A stretch of 64,000 nucleotides of DNA, taken from Lacibacter luteus. Its GTDB lineage: Bacteria; Bacteroidota; Bacteroidia; Chitinophagales; Chitinophagaceae. Location of the stretch: NCBI RefSeq assembly GCF_004118265.1, contig NZ_SDHW01000001.1, forward strand, positions 992,001 to 1,056,000, written 5' to 3'. Positions within the stretch are counted from its first letter, which is position 1, and every line of letters begins with the position of its first letter. Below, piece after piece: positions 17,461 through 26,479 of this stretch. The notes under the pieces are model-generated. The model saw only the letters and a program-made list of their open reading frames with translations, had not been told where the DNA came from and searched no databases. A program made the position numbers and the translations under genes.

Positions 17461-18762
17461 ATGCAAGTTGCACCACTACTTACAACACTTAAAGTTCTAA
17501 ATGCCAGAAGAAGCCCTGCGCTTACAATTACTTGCATGTACTTAATTACAGGTGTATTCTGGATTATCTGGAGCGATACCATTGTTATGCACATTGCAGG
17601 TAACAACAATGCCCTGTTACTTGAACTGCAGAGTAAAAAAGGAATCCTGTATGTAGTACTGTCGGGCATTTTGTTGTTTTTCATCAGTCATCGCCTGTAT
17701 AAACGTTTACATAAGACCGACAAGCAAAAACTATCGCTCCAACAAAAAGTAGAAGCACTCAACAGCACCAACCCTGGTGGCATGATTGATTACGACCTGT
17801 CTGCGAACGAGGTTCAGATGAATGAAAAGATGAGCTTTTTTGCACCAGCCAATGAACTTGCTGAAAACAGTTTTCTGCATGTATTGTTAAACCGCATCCA
17901 TGCAAACGATAAACAAAGAGTACGTGCAGAATACGATACTGCTGTCAACTCTTCTGCCAAAACATATACTACCGAATTTAAACTGCTCGGCTCCGACAAT
18001 AACTATTATACCGTTATATGCACACTCTTTCTTATCCGCAATAAAGAATGTTTGCTTGAACGGTTGATCGGCGAGATCAGAGACATTACACAGTTACGTA
18101 ATCTGCAGGCCGAATATTATAATCAACAATTAAAGCACAAGCATCGTCTTGCATCTACCATCATCAAAGCACAGGAAAACGAACGCAACCGATGGGCAGA
18201 AGAGTTGCACGATAATATTTCGCAAATGCTGGCTGTTACCAATCTTTATCTCGGCAATACGCAGGTGCAAAAAGATAACAACATAACAATGATTGAACAG
18301 GCTAAAAAATACATCACCGAAGTTCAGCAGGAAATCCGTTTGCTCTCGTCAAGTATTAAGCCTCCTTCTTTTCATTCAACAACATTACAACAGTCGATTG
18401 TACGGTTAATGGCAGATATTAAACGTATTAAAAGGATTGAGTTCAGCTTTACCGAAGACCCTGTAGCCGAATCGGCAATGAGTGATGAACAAAAACTGAT
18501 GGCCTACCGTGTAATACAGGAACAGTTAAACAATATTATCAAGTACGCTGAAGCTACACATATAGAAACACAGCTGTGGTGCGAAAATAATCTTGCAGTT
18601 ATCTCTATTAAAGACAATGGCAAAGGCTTCGATACAGATAAAATAACTACCGGACTTGGTTTCAGAAATATTCAGAGCCGTTTACAACTCTATAATGGCA
18701 ATATGCATATCAATTCAGCTCCCGGAAACGGTTGCGTGCTTACTGTTTCGTTTCAACTCTAA
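17461..18762 (+). CDS. Membrane sensor histidine kinase (HisKA_3/NarL-LytS-like)
   Basis: 433 residues from the ATG at 17461. Two membrane spans (about 22-38 and 61-76) frame a short exterior loop. A PAS-like region follows (105-210, ending ERLIGEIRDITQLRN). The dimerisation-phosphoacceptor helix is of the HisKA_3 type: ENERNRWAEELHDN with the phosphorylated His250. The HATPase domain is intact: N-box in EQLNNIIKYAEA, G1 KDNGKGF, and TTGLGFRNIQSR. HisKA_3 kinases normally partner a NarL-type regulator, but no response regulator gene is adjacent. The longer frame would add 28 residues before the spans; the M at 17461 is preferred but not certain. Confidence 0.87.
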   Translation: MQVAPLLTTLKVLNARRSPALTITCMYLITGVFWIIWSDTIVMHIAGNNNALLLELQSKKGILYVVLSGILLFFISHRLYKRLHKTDKQKLSLQQKVEALNSTNPGGMIDYDLSANEVQMNEKMSFFAPANELAENSFLHVLLNRIHANDKQRVRAEYDTAVNSSAKTYTTEFKLLGSDNNYYTVICTLFLIRNKECLLERLIGEIRDITQLRNLQAEYYNQQLKHKHRLASTIIKAQENERNRWAEELHDNISQMLAVTNLYLGNTQVQKDNNITMIEQAKKYITEVQQEIRLLSSSIKPPSFHSTTLQQSIVRLMADIKRIKRIEFSFTEDPVAESAMSDEQKLMAYRVIQEQLNNIIKYAEATHIETQLWCENNLAVISIKDNGKGFDTDKITTGLGFRNIQSRLQLYNGNMHINSAPGNGCVLTVSFQL

Positions 18763-18926
18763 AAAAAAACTACAGCAGTTTGTTAAAATAACATGTTGTG
18801 CTTTGTTTGATTTTCAGCTATCTGCTCCCTTCCTTTTTCTTTGCTTTAACATTTTTAATTATTTCTGGCATGCTTTTTTTAGATGCTGTACAGGCAACCG
18901 ATTTCTTAACCTGTAAAGCAAAAGTT

Positions 18927-19337
18927 ATGAAACAATTATTTACAATTTTATCTGCAATGGTTATTATGGCAGCATGTAAACCAAAAGCAGAAACAGACCA
19001 AACAAAAGTATTATCGGCAGTTGACTCGGCAGAGTTTGCAGCTTTCCAGGAATGGAAAGAACAACAGGAAGCAAAGAAAAATGCAGAAACAAAAACTGTA
19101 TACGTTGTACAAAAGCAAGCAGCCGCTACAACATCGAACAGTACAACAACTGCAACACGTAAAAAATGGAGCAACGCAACCAAAGGTGCAGTAATTGGTG
19201 GCGTAGGTGGTGCCATTGTTGGTGGTGTGGTAAGTAAACGTAACCGTGCAGCCGGTGCTGTAATTGGCGGTATTGTTGGTGGTGGTGCAGGTTATGGTAT
19301 TGGTAAAACAATCGATAACAAACAAAACAATCAATAA
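18927..19337 (+). CDS. Glycine-zipper lipoprotein
   Basis: 136 residues from the ATG at 18927 (the longer frame adds a stretch of unrelated hydrophobic codons). MKQLFTILSAMVIMAAC is a lipoprotein signal. A charged, Lys/Glu/Gln-rich linker and a Thr/Ser-rich tract follow, then a glycine zipper at about 92-128: KGAVIGGVGGAIVGGVV and GAVIGGIVGGGAGYGIG. This is the YMGG/Gly-zipper pattern seen in membrane-associated envelope proteins such as SlyB relatives. The zipper could insert in or line a membrane; no specific role is known. It has its own terminator. Confidence 0.8.
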   Translation: MKQLFTILSAMVIMAACKPKAETDQTKVLSAVDSAEFAAFQEWKEQQEAKKNAETKTVYVVQKQAAATTSNSTTTATRKKWSNATKGAVIGGVGGAIVGGVVSKRNRAAGAVIGGIVGGGAGYGIGKTIDNKQNNQ

Positions 19338-19346
19338 TTAAACTTT

Positions 19347-19373
19347 AAGCGGCAATCGTTGATTGCCGCTTTT
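19347..19373 (+). terminator. Intrinsic terminator
   Basis: AAGCGGCAATC pairs perfectly with GATTGCCGCTT around a 3-nt loop and is followed by T residues. Confidence 0.85.
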
Positions 19374-19388
19374 CTGCTTTGTATCCGT

Positions 19389-20312
19389 ATGAATTATGTT
19401 GATGTTTATACCATCGTATTATTAATTGTTGCTGCGTACATTGGTTTCAGAACCGGCGCAGCAAAACTTTTTAGTGAAATAATTAAATGGATCGCTTCGG
19501 CCGCTATTGCTGTACTGCTGCCTCTTTACATTAACAGCAACAGCATTTCGGGCCAGCCGTTGCTGAAAGATTTCTATCTTCCTTTATGCATGTTCACGTT
19601 GTTCCTGCTTACCTATCTCCTGCTTTCCTTTATTCAACAATTACTTACAAAGAATGCAGGCAACAGCAAGCATTTAACAAACCGCATTGCAGGTATTTTT
19701 CCCGGCTTATTACTTGGAGTGTTGGTGGTAACCGTAAGCAGCAGAATTGCAACCCTTACAGCCGACAGCAGCGTTGCCGATGAAGTAAAAAGCAGTTTCA
19801 CTTACAATGCGACAGCACCTTATATCAGTTTAACAGAAAACTATATCAGTCCACGCATTGCAAATGTTACAGCCGGCGCAGAAACAACAAACAGCAATGC
19901 AGAAGTATATGCAACAGCATTGTTTAAACATAGACCCGACCTGGAATATCAGATGTTGCAATTGTTGAACAAAGAAAGAAAGCAAAGAGGGTTAAGTGCG
20001 CTGCAGGCCGATGAACCCTTACGTAAGGTTGCAAGACAACACTCGGAAGACATGTTGCGTCGTGGATATTTTTCGCATGTATCTCCTGAGGGGAAAGACC
20101 CGTTTTACAGAATGAAAAAAGCTGGCATTCAATACAAGCTTGCAGGCGAAAACCTTGCTTATGCTTCAACACTCAGCAAAGCTCACACAGGATTAATGCA
20201 TTCGAAACTGCACAGAGAAGCTATTTTAAACCCTAAGTTTAAACGGGTTGGAATTGGTATTGCCGACGGAGGTAAAAACGGGTTAATGATTTCGCAGGAG
20301 TTTAGAGATTAA
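19389..20312 (+). CDS. CvpA-like membrane domain fused to a CAP (SCP/PR-1) domain
   Basis: 307 residues from the ATG at 19389. The first ~150 residues carry four hydrophobic segments with the CvpA/colicin V production pattern (VYTIVLLIVAAYIGFRTGAAKLF, then spans near 31, 62 and 98). The last ~125 residues form a CAP domain: HSEDMLRRGYFSHVSPEG, then AGENLAYA and MHSKLHREAILNPKFKRVGIGI, including the two usual His and the Glu residues of the cavity. The CAP domain should face the periplasm. The fusion is known in Bacteroidota, but its role is unclear. The stop codon overlaps that of the convergent kinase gene by 4 nt. Confidence 0.85.
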   Translation: MNYVDVYTIVLLIVAAYIGFRTGAAKLFSEIIKWIASAAIAVLLPLYINSNSISGQPLLKDFYLPLCMFTLFLLTYLLLSFIQQLLTKNAGNSKHLTNRIAGIFPGLLLGVLVVTVSSRIATLTADSSVADEVKSSFTYNATAPYISLTENYISPRIANVTAGAETTNSNAEVYATALFKHRPDLEYQMLQLLNKERKQRGLSALQADEPLRKVARQHSEDMLRRGYFSHVSPEGKDPFYRMKKAGIQYKLAGENLAYASTLSKAHTGLMHSKLHREAILNPKFKRVGIGIADGGKNGLMISQEFRD

Positions 20313-21487
20313 TTGTTACCGGAAGAATATATCTCCTTTTTTACGATCGGCAATTGCACATGTAATTCGTTTAATCCATTTGCAGATTCTACAAAACGCA
20401 AATGCCCGTTCATACCAATTACACGATAGTATAATGCATTACGGAAGATTTCATTCTCTTTATCGGCAAACCAGCGATCAGCAGCATTGTCACTGATAAC
20501 AATATGCACGCCTGCATCAATCGTTATTGTAATGTTTACTTTAGTTATAAGCGGTTGTTTTAACAACACCTGTAACCAAGCTTCTGTTATACGTACATAA
20601 CTTATCAATTGCAAAAAAGAAACCGACGAACTATTACCGCTGATAAGTAATTCAACATCCAGTCCATCTTTTTTATTCTTCTCTAACAGATCTTCCATTA
20701 ACAATTGAAGATTGGATGTTTCGAGTGTAGAAGGACTGAAATTATACGAGAGATTTTTAACGTTATCCATAACCTGCCTTATTGCTTTTTGTGCTGCAGC
20801 AATAAATTGTACATTTTTTTCATTGCCATTATCGGCCATGGTTAAGTATAGCCGTATGGCTGCAAGATCCTGTGCAATATTTTCGTGCAGTTCTTTTGCC
20901 ATTAATAATTGCGCCTGATCGTTCTCTGCAATAAATTCCTGTAAAGCCTGGTCTTTTAATGATATTAATCGAGCGGCTCTGTCTTCAATAATCTTTGTTT
21001 TTAATCGTAGCTCCAGCAGCTTTGTAACCTGGTTCGATAATATTTCCAATGCGTGTTTTTGAAAATCGTTAAGTGTACGTGGTTGCTGGTCTATAACACA
21101 GATAGTACCAAGGTTCTGGCCTGTTGGCGATACAATTGGTGCTCCTGCATAAAAACGTACATGCTGTTCTCCGGTCACAAACGGATGATCATCGAACCGG
21201 ATGTCTTTTGTCATATCCTCCACAATCATTAATTCGTTATGCAAAATTGCATGCGAACAAAAGGCTACATCTCGACCGGTTTCTTTAACATCAAAACCTT
21301 GTTGCGATTTATACCATTGCCTGTCCCGATCAACCAGACTAATCATGGATACGGGGCAATTGCAAATTCTGGCAGCCAGCTCACGCAATTCATCAAACTC
21401 TTTTTCAGGGGGAGAATCAAGAAGATGGTATAGATGAAGATCGGCCAACCGGACGTCTTCAAATTTGGGTAATTCGGCGACTAACAT
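20309..21487 (-). CDS. GAF-domain histidine kinase with degenerate ATPase domain
   Basis: 392 residues from the ATG at 21487. A GAF domain spans about 25-160 (VSMISLVDRDRQWYKS, then RFYAGAPIVSPTGQNLGTIC). A HisKA_3-like helix carries His201 in LLMAKELHENIAQDL. The C-terminal part has the length and order of a HATPase domain but its motifs are worn: the N-box asparagines are absent in RITEAWLQVLL, and the G1 box reads SDNAADRWF without the DxGxG glycines. It probably cannot bind ATP in the usual way and may be a pseudokinase or signalling partner. It has no membrane spans and no adjacent response regulator. It converges on the CvpA-CAP gene with a 4-nt overlap. Confidence 0.78.
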   Translation of the reverse strand: MLVAELPKFEDVRLADLHLYHLLDSPPEKEFDELRELAARICNCPVSMISLVDRDRQWYKSQQGFDVKETGRDVAFCSHAILHNELMIVEDMTKDIRFDDHPFVTGEQHVRFYAGAPIVSPTGQNLGTICVIDQQPRTLNDFQKHALEILSNQVTKLLELRLKTKIIEDRAARLISLKDQALQEFIAENDQAQLLMAKELHENIAQDLAAIRLYLTMADNGNEKNVQFIAAAQKAIRQVMDNVKNLSYNFSPSTLETSNLQLLMEDLLEKNKKDGLDVELLISGNSSSVSFLQLISYVRITEAWLQVLLKQPLITKVNITITIDAGVHIVISDNAADRWFADKENEIFRNALYYRVIGMNGHLRFVESANGLNELHVQLPIVKKEIYSSGNN

Positions 21488-21909
21488 AAAAAAAATTGGG
21501 TACGGTAAAATGGTCAATATCATCTACGCTGATTCTAGCCGACAGGATTTTGCCACTTACACCTTTATCAAAAAACAAATGAATACACTTATTTCAACTA
21601 AACTGCCCATTAATTAATGTGCCCGCTAAACACAAAAAAGTTCATTGTCGCAGTTGCTCTTTTACATCTGCAAATTTCTTATATAAAGACGACATTGCAT
21701 ACATCCGCCTGCTTTCGTTTGTTCTTATTTTGGGGATATAAGTAGTAGTACTTAAGCCTTATAATAACTGTTCAGTTGCTCCGGCAAACAATCAACTACA
21801 CCGCAGTTACAATACATTAAGTGCCGGCAAAAAGAGTGCTTGCAAACACCGTAAGCAAAGAGTAACTTAACATAGCAAACAATTTCCTTACACTTTAAAA
21901 CAAGTAACG
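21488..21909. other. 422-nt intergenic stretch between divergent genes
   Basis: AT-rich spacer with only weak promoter-like words (for example TTATTTTGGGG near 21725). No ORF or hairpin that I can support. It should hold the promoters of the GAF kinase and dodecin genes. Confidence 0.5.
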
Positions 21910-22110
21910 ATGCCTATTGTAAAAATTATTGAAGTAATTGCTTCTTCAGAAAAAGGAATTGATGATGCCATACGACAAGCTGTTGCCGAAGCATCGAAAA
22001 CCGTTCGTAATATCGATTCGGTTTATGTGCAGGACATAAAAGCACATGTAAAAGACGGACAGGTTACCACTTTTGGATGTGTTTGCAAAATATCGTTCCG
22101 TATTGAGTAA
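21910..22110 (+). CDS. Dodecin family flavin-binding protein
   Basis: A 66-residue protein with the dodecin fold order: strand (PIVKIIEVIASS), one helix (KGIDDAIRQAVAEASKTV), then two strands (SVYVQDIKAHVKDGQV and FGCVCKISFRIE). Dodecins form hollow dodecamers that store or buffer flavins. The usual central Trp of archaeal dodecins is replaced here (NIDSVYVQDI), as is seen in many bacterial relatives. The gene is alone and ends in a strong bidirectional terminator. Confidence 0.88.
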   Translation: MPIVKIIEVIASSEKGIDDAIRQAVAEASKTVRNIDSVYVQDIKAHVKDGQVTTFGCVCKISFRIE

Positions 22111-22111
22111 T

Positions 22112-22144
22112 AAAAAAAATCCTGCCGTTGGCAGGATTTTTTTT
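22112..22144. terminator. Bidirectional intrinsic terminator
   Basis: AAAAAAATCCTGCC pairs perfectly with GGCAGGATTTTTTT around a 3-nt loop, between the dodecin gene (+) and the EF-G-like gene (-). Confidence 0.92.
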
Positions 22145-22163
22145 ATTCAGACTTCAGAATTAC

Positions 22164-24302
22164 TCAGGCCATCATTTCTTCCTTCGCTACCTTACTGTAA
22201 TCATCAGCAAGTTTACGTTGTACTTCAAACGGCACTGCTTCATAATCGAGAAAATGCATTCTGAATTTTGCACGGCCCTGTGTAAACGAACGAAGGTTAC
22301 TGCTATAATCCTGCATTTCGGCCAATGGAACTTTTGCCATCACTTTTGTAAAATGACCTTCGGTATCCATCCCTTCCACCAACGCTCTGCGTGTTTGCAG
22401 ATCGCCAATTACAGAACCGGTAAGATCTTCGGGGCATAACACTTCTACATGATACATGGGCTCCAGCAATTGCGGATCGGCCTGTTGAAATGCCTGGCGA
22501 AACGCCTGCAATCCTGCAATTTTAAACGAGATATCATTACTGTCTACTGCATGCATTTTACCATCGAACACGCTTACCCGTACATCACGCACAAACGATC
22601 CTGTTAACGGACCCTCCTGCATTTTTTCCATTACACCTTTAAGAATAGATGGCAGAAAACGTTGATCGATAGCACCCCCAACAATGCAGTTGTAATAAAC
22701 CAGCTTACCACCCCATGGCAGTACATGCGTTTCTTTACCACGTACGTTTAAACCATCGGGCTCAGGCATTCCTTCGTACCAGGGTTCTATACGCAAATGC
22801 ACTTCGCCAAACTGGCCACTGCCACCACTTTGTTTTTTATGCCTGTACATACTTTCGGCACTCTTACGAATGGTTTCTCTAAACGGAATGCGTGGCTTAA
22901 TAAACTTCACATCCAGCTTATGCTGATTTTCTATTTTCCATTTGGCTACTGCCAAATGCATATCGCCCTGGCAATGGATGAGTGTTTGTTTTAACTCCGG
23001 CGATACTTCCACTTTAAACGTAGCATCTTCGTTACGCAGTTCGTGTAATGCGGCAGAAAGTTTTTCTTCTTCACCTTTCTTTGTGCTTTCAATTGCCATG
23101 GTAAGATTTGATGCAGGAAAAACAATCGGCATCAATTCCATATCCTTACCACGCTCGTGCAACGTGTTATTTACATGTGTGTTTTTCAGTTTTAAAGTAG
23201 CACCAATATCGCCTGCCACCAACTCGTTTACCTGTGTGCGCTTATTTCCTTCAACAACAAAGAGCTGATTGATTTTTTCGCTTACACCGGTGTTTTCGTT
23301 TACCAGTTCCATCCCTGTTTTAATTGTACCACTGTACACTTTAAAGAAAGAGAGTTCGCCTACATGTTGCTCGGTAACTGTTTTAAAAACAAAAATGCAA
23401 ACAGGTCCGTTTGCATCACATGGAAGAGTATTGCCGGCTTTTGTTGTTTGCGCAGGCATTTCGTTGGCACTGGGACAAACATTATCGATAAAGCCCATTA
23501 ATCGTCCACTTCCCATATTGCGTTCGGCAGATAAACAAAACAGCGGAAACAGATCGTGATGAATCATGGCTTTTTTCATGCCCTCTTTAATTTCATCTTC
23601 ATCCAGTTCGCCTTTGTCGAAATACTTCTCCATAAGTGTTTCATCGTTTCCGGCAACAGCTTCAATTAATTCTTTGTGGAGCAGATCGGCTTTTTCTTTT
23701 TCATCGTCCGGTATTGCCATTTTCTCCGGTTTACCGCCAGAGTCTTTAAACTTATACATTGTCATGCGGAGCACATCAATAATTTCGTGAAAGCCTGCTC
23801 CCTGCTGACGTGGATATTGCACCACTGTTATATTCGATCCAAAATGCGCTTTGGCTTCGGCAACCGTTTTATCAAAATCAGCAGTTTCATCATCCAGTTT
23901 ATTAACAGCAAAGATCATTGGTGTTTTAAACTGTTCGGTATAATCCCAGATTATATCTGTGCCTACTTCTACACCATGTGCTGCATTCAGGAGCATAACA
24001 CCGGTGTCGGCAACTCGCAGTGCGCTTATAACTTCGCCCACAAAATCGTCGTAACCCGGTGTATCAATGATGTTTATTTTATAGCCCCGCCATTTACTAT
24101 GGAGCAGTTTCGAAAAAACAGAGTTGCCTCTTTCCTGTTCCAGTTCGTGATAATCGGCAACGGTATTTCTTTCGGCAATGGAGCCACGGCGGTTAATAAT
24201 GCCTGCTTCGTAGAGCATGCTTTCCGCTAATGTTGTCTTACCGGAGCCGGCATGGCCCAGCAAGACAATGTTTTTTACATGTGAAGTATCAAAGTCTGCC
24301 AT
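22164..24302 (-). CDS. EF-G-like translational GTPase (second EF-G type)
   Basis: A 712-residue GTPase with EF-G domain order. The P-loop is GHAGSGKT (residues 16-23), G3 is DTPGYDDF (80-87), and G4 is NKLD (134-137). Domain IV/V segments are visible in GSGQFGEVHLRIEP and PLAEMQDYSSNLRSFTQGRAKFRM. Two differences separate it from true EF-G: switch I has ERGNSV where EF-G has ERGITI, and the catalytic histidine of DTPGH is a tyrosine. These mark the EF-G-like group that occurs as a second copy beside the main fusA. Its role is not settled; it may act on stalled or special ribosome states. The ATG at 24302 is preferred over an upstream in-frame TTG. Confidence 0.88.
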   Translation of the reverse strand: MADFDTSHVKNIVLLGHAGSGKTTLAESMLYEAGIINRRGSIAERNTVADYHELEQERGNSVFSKLLHSKWRGYKINIIDTPGYDDFVGEVISALRVADTGVMLLNAAHGVEVGTDIIWDYTEQFKTPMIFAVNKLDDETADFDKTVAEAKAHFGSNITVVQYPRQQGAGFHEIIDVLRMTMYKFKDSGGKPEKMAIPDDEKEKADLLHKELIEAVAGNDETLMEKYFDKGELDEDEIKEGMKKAMIHHDLFPLFCLSAERNMGSGRLMGFIDNVCPSANEMPAQTTKAGNTLPCDANGPVCIFVFKTVTEQHVGELSFFKVYSGTIKTGMELVNENTGVSEKINQLFVVEGNKRTQVNELVAGDIGATLKLKNTHVNNTLHERGKDMELMPIVFPASNLTMAIESTKKGEEEKLSAALHELRNEDATFKVEVSPELKQTLIHCQGDMHLAVAKWKIENQHKLDVKFIKPRIPFRETIRKSAESMYRHKKQSGGSGQFGEVHLRIEPWYEGMPEPDGLNVRGKETHVLPWGGKLVYYNCIVGGAIDQRFLPSILKGVMEKMQEGPLTGSFVRDVRVSVFDGKMHAVDSNDISFKIAGLQAFRQAFQQADPQLLEPMYHVEVLCPEDLTGSVIGDLQTRRALVEGMDTEGHFTKVMAKVPLAEMQDYSSNLRSFTQGRAKFRMHFLDYEAVPFEVQRKLADDYSKVAKEEMMA

Positions 24303-24437
24303 AACATTCAATTTTATATGGTAAATAAATGCCTGCCCGCATAATTGCTGCAGGTAGATGCTTGTACAGATGGATACAGATAGAATTGAATGGGTGGCTG
24401 TTGAATGGGAAGAGTGAGGTGTTTTACAAAGAGCTTT

Positions 24438-24815
24438 TTATGCTTTCGCTATAAAATGCATAAAATCGCTACGCAGTTCGCTTAGTGTGCTTTGCAACAC
24501 CTCGTACTGTTCGTGTAGTTGTTCGTGCTCCTGTAATGCTTCGGGAGATAGTTGACCGGACATACGCATTTCTTCCATTTGCAGTCGACGGTCGTGTGAT
24601 TTGATCGCTTGTTTCAGATCGTGGATATTGATCTGTTGAATGTAAAACTGGTTGTGATAATGTTCCACTTCGGTAAGGACATCTTTGTCTTTTTCGCCGC
24701 TGGCCATAAGTTGAAGCTGATCTCTCAGCTGACTCATTTCGTTACGGCAGGAACGCAATTGCTCTCTCCAAGAGCTGCATTCCATGTTAAGCTGTGTTGT
24801 GTCTGTTGAAACCAT
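24438..24815 (-). CDS. Coiled-coil protein of unknown function
   Basis: A 125-residue protein, almost wholly helical by composition: rich in Glu, Gln, Leu, Arg and His, with heptad-like spacing in SWREQLRSCRNEMSQLRDQL and EQLHEQYEVLQSTLSELRSDF. No signal peptide or membrane span. It lies 135 nt upstream of the EF-G-like gene in the same direction, but co-transcription is only a guess. No family is recognised; a scaffold or partner-binding role would be typical for such proteins. Confidence 0.65.
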   Translation of the reverse strand: MVSTDTTQLNMECSSWREQLRSCRNEMSQLRDQLQLMASGEKDKDVLTEVEHYHNQFYIQQINIHDLKQAIKSHDRRLQMEEMRMSGQLSPEALQEHEQLHEQYEVLQSTLSELRSDFMHFIAKA

Positions 24816-24984
24816 GGGAAACAGTTTTAAAAAGTGAAGAATATTGTTTCATCAAAGAGCTACTTAAATGTACGTTACCCATTTGAGATTTCCTATAAAA
24901 AAACATATGATTTACGCACAAAAAGAAACTGATTTTATACCATAAATGAGAACGGAACGTTAATTTAGCACCTAATAGATTTCT

Positions 24985-26397
24985 ATGAACCAAACCCGCT
25001 TACTAACTGCAGTACTCACCTTGTTTGTGTTGAGTACAAACGCCCAAGCCCCTTCTAAAAAGAAACAGCAACTGCTGTCGTACAATCTTAGTCTTTCCGA
25101 TTACGAATTACCCGGATTAATAAAAGATTCTTCGGCAAGTAAAGCATTTAATCAAAATACCTGGTATAAAGCCGGACGCATGTCGTTTGGTGTTGGTGTA
25201 AGCTACTGGCGTGGCCTTACCAGTAATATCGATTTTTCGGGCAGCCTTACCGGAACGTTTTCCAACTTTCCCGCCAATTTTGTAAAAAACGATACAATCG
25301 GGCAGGCTGGTTTTTCCACACAGCTGGATGCGTTGCTGCATATGCGTGCCTTTAAAGAAACTGCACCTGTAAATCCTTTTTTAACCGCAGGTATTGGCAT
25401 GGGTTATTTTCCCAAACAATTTGCGGTATATGCTCCTTTGGGTGTGGGTTTGCAGTTTCGTTTTAAACAAGGCGCCTACTTGTTTACGCAAATACAATGG
25501 CGTAAAAAAATTACGGCGGGCATTACCAACGATTATATTTACCACAGCATCAGCTTTGCGCAAGACTTTCCTTTTGGAAAGAAGAAAACAACTGCTGCTC
25601 CTGTTGAGCCGATACCAGTTGAACCTGTATTGCCACCCGACAGCGATGGCGATGGTTTTGCAGATGCCAACGATAAATGTCCGGATGTAAAAGGAACATT
25701 AAACGGCTGCCCCGATACCGACGGAGATGGTGTTGCAGATAAAGACGATGCTTGCCCCACAGCCAAGGGTACACTCAATGGTTGCCCCGATACGGATGCT
25801 GATGGCGTTGCAGATAAAGATGATGCATGCCCAACAGAAAAAGGACCGCTCAATGGTTGCCCCGATACAGATGCTGATGGCGTTGCAGATAAAGATGACA
25901 AGTGTAAAGATGTTGCAGGTCTTGCACGTTACAATGGCTGCCCTATACCCGACAGCGATAAAGATGGTGTGAACGATGAGGAAGATAAATGCCCCAACCA
26001 AGCAGGTGTTGCTGCCAACAATGGTTGCCCTGAAATTAAACAGGAAGTAAAACAGAAGATTGACTTTGCAGCAAAACATATCCTGTTCCGGTTTGCAAGC
26101 GATGTAATACTGCCAGAATCATTTGCATCGTTAAATGAAGTGGTAAAAGTATTACAACAAAACCCGGCACTTAAACTAAGCATTGCTGCACACGCCGACA
26201 ACTTAGGTACACCTGAACGGAATATGATGTGGAGCGAAAGAAGAGCAAAAGCAGTTGCCGATTACTTCATAAGCAAAGGCATTACAGCCGACCGTATTAC
26301 ATTTAAAGGTTATGGCGATACGCAACCTGTTGCAAGTAACAGCACAGCAAAAGGCAGAGCCGCCAACCGCAGGGTTGAAATGAAAGTGGATTATTAA
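24985..26397 (+). CDS. OmpA family protein with thrombospondin type 3 repeats
   Basis: A 470-residue outer membrane protein. After a signal peptide (ending TNAQA) comes a beta-barrel-like N-terminal part (about 50-205). A linker rich in Pro and Val leads to five or so Asp-rich calcium-binding TSP3 repeats (about 215-345; DTDGDGVADKDDACP type). The C-terminal OmpA domain (about 350-470) has ILFRFASDVILPESF, the peptidoglycan-binding block AAHADNLGTPERNMMWSERR and the final KGRAANRRVEMKV. It should tie the outer membrane to peptidoglycan; the repeats form a stiff, Ca-dependent spacer. Two of the repeats are nearly identical in DNA. Confidence 0.92.
   Translation: MNQTRLLTAVLTLFVLSTNAQAPSKKKQQLLSYNLSLSDYELPGLIKDSSASKAFNQNTWYKAGRMSFGVGVSYWRGLTSNIDFSGSLTGTFSNFPANFVKNDTIGQAGFSTQLDALLHMRAFKETAPVNPFLTAGIGMGYFPKQFAVYAPLGVGLQFRFKQGAYLFTQIQWRKKITAGITNDYIYHSISFAQDFPFGKKKTTAAPVEPIPVEPVLPPDSDGDGFADANDKCPDVKGTLNGCPDTDGDGVADKDDACPTAKGTLNGCPDTDADGVADKDDACPTEKGPLNGCPDTDADGVADKDDKCKDVAGLARYNGCPIPDSDKDGVNDEEDKCPNQAGVAANNGCPEIKQEVKQKIDFAAKHILFRFASDVILPESFASLNEVVKVLQQNPALKLSIAAHADNLGTPERNMMWSERRAKAVADYFISKGITADRITFKGYGDTQPVASNSTAKGRAANRRVEMKVDY
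25705..25902 (+). repeat. 75-bp tandem repeats coding for TSP3 units
   Basis: Two full 25-codon units (25705-25779, 25780-25854) and a partial third begin with codons for GCPDTD and share long identical runs (for example the GTTGCAGATAAAGA word). Recent unit duplication inside the ompA-like gene is likely. Confidence 0.8.
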
Positions 26398-26412
26398 TCT
26401 GCTCAAATGAAT

Positions 26413-26452
26413 ATAAACACAAAGCCTTCCAAATGGAAGGCTTTGTGTTTAT
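26413..26452. terminator. Bidirectional intrinsic terminator, 16-bp perfect stem
   Basis: AAACACAAAGCCTTCC pairs perfectly with GGAAGGCTTTGTGTTT around a 4-nt loop, between convergent genes ending at 26397 and 26480. Confidence 0.92.
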
Positions 26453-26479
26453 TGAGATTATTTACAGCTGTACTGCTTT

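Noticed and set aside
18798-18926. N-terminal extension of the glycine-zipper lipoprotein
   Set aside because: An internal ATG at 18927 begins a textbook lipoprotein signal, and the extension would destroy it.
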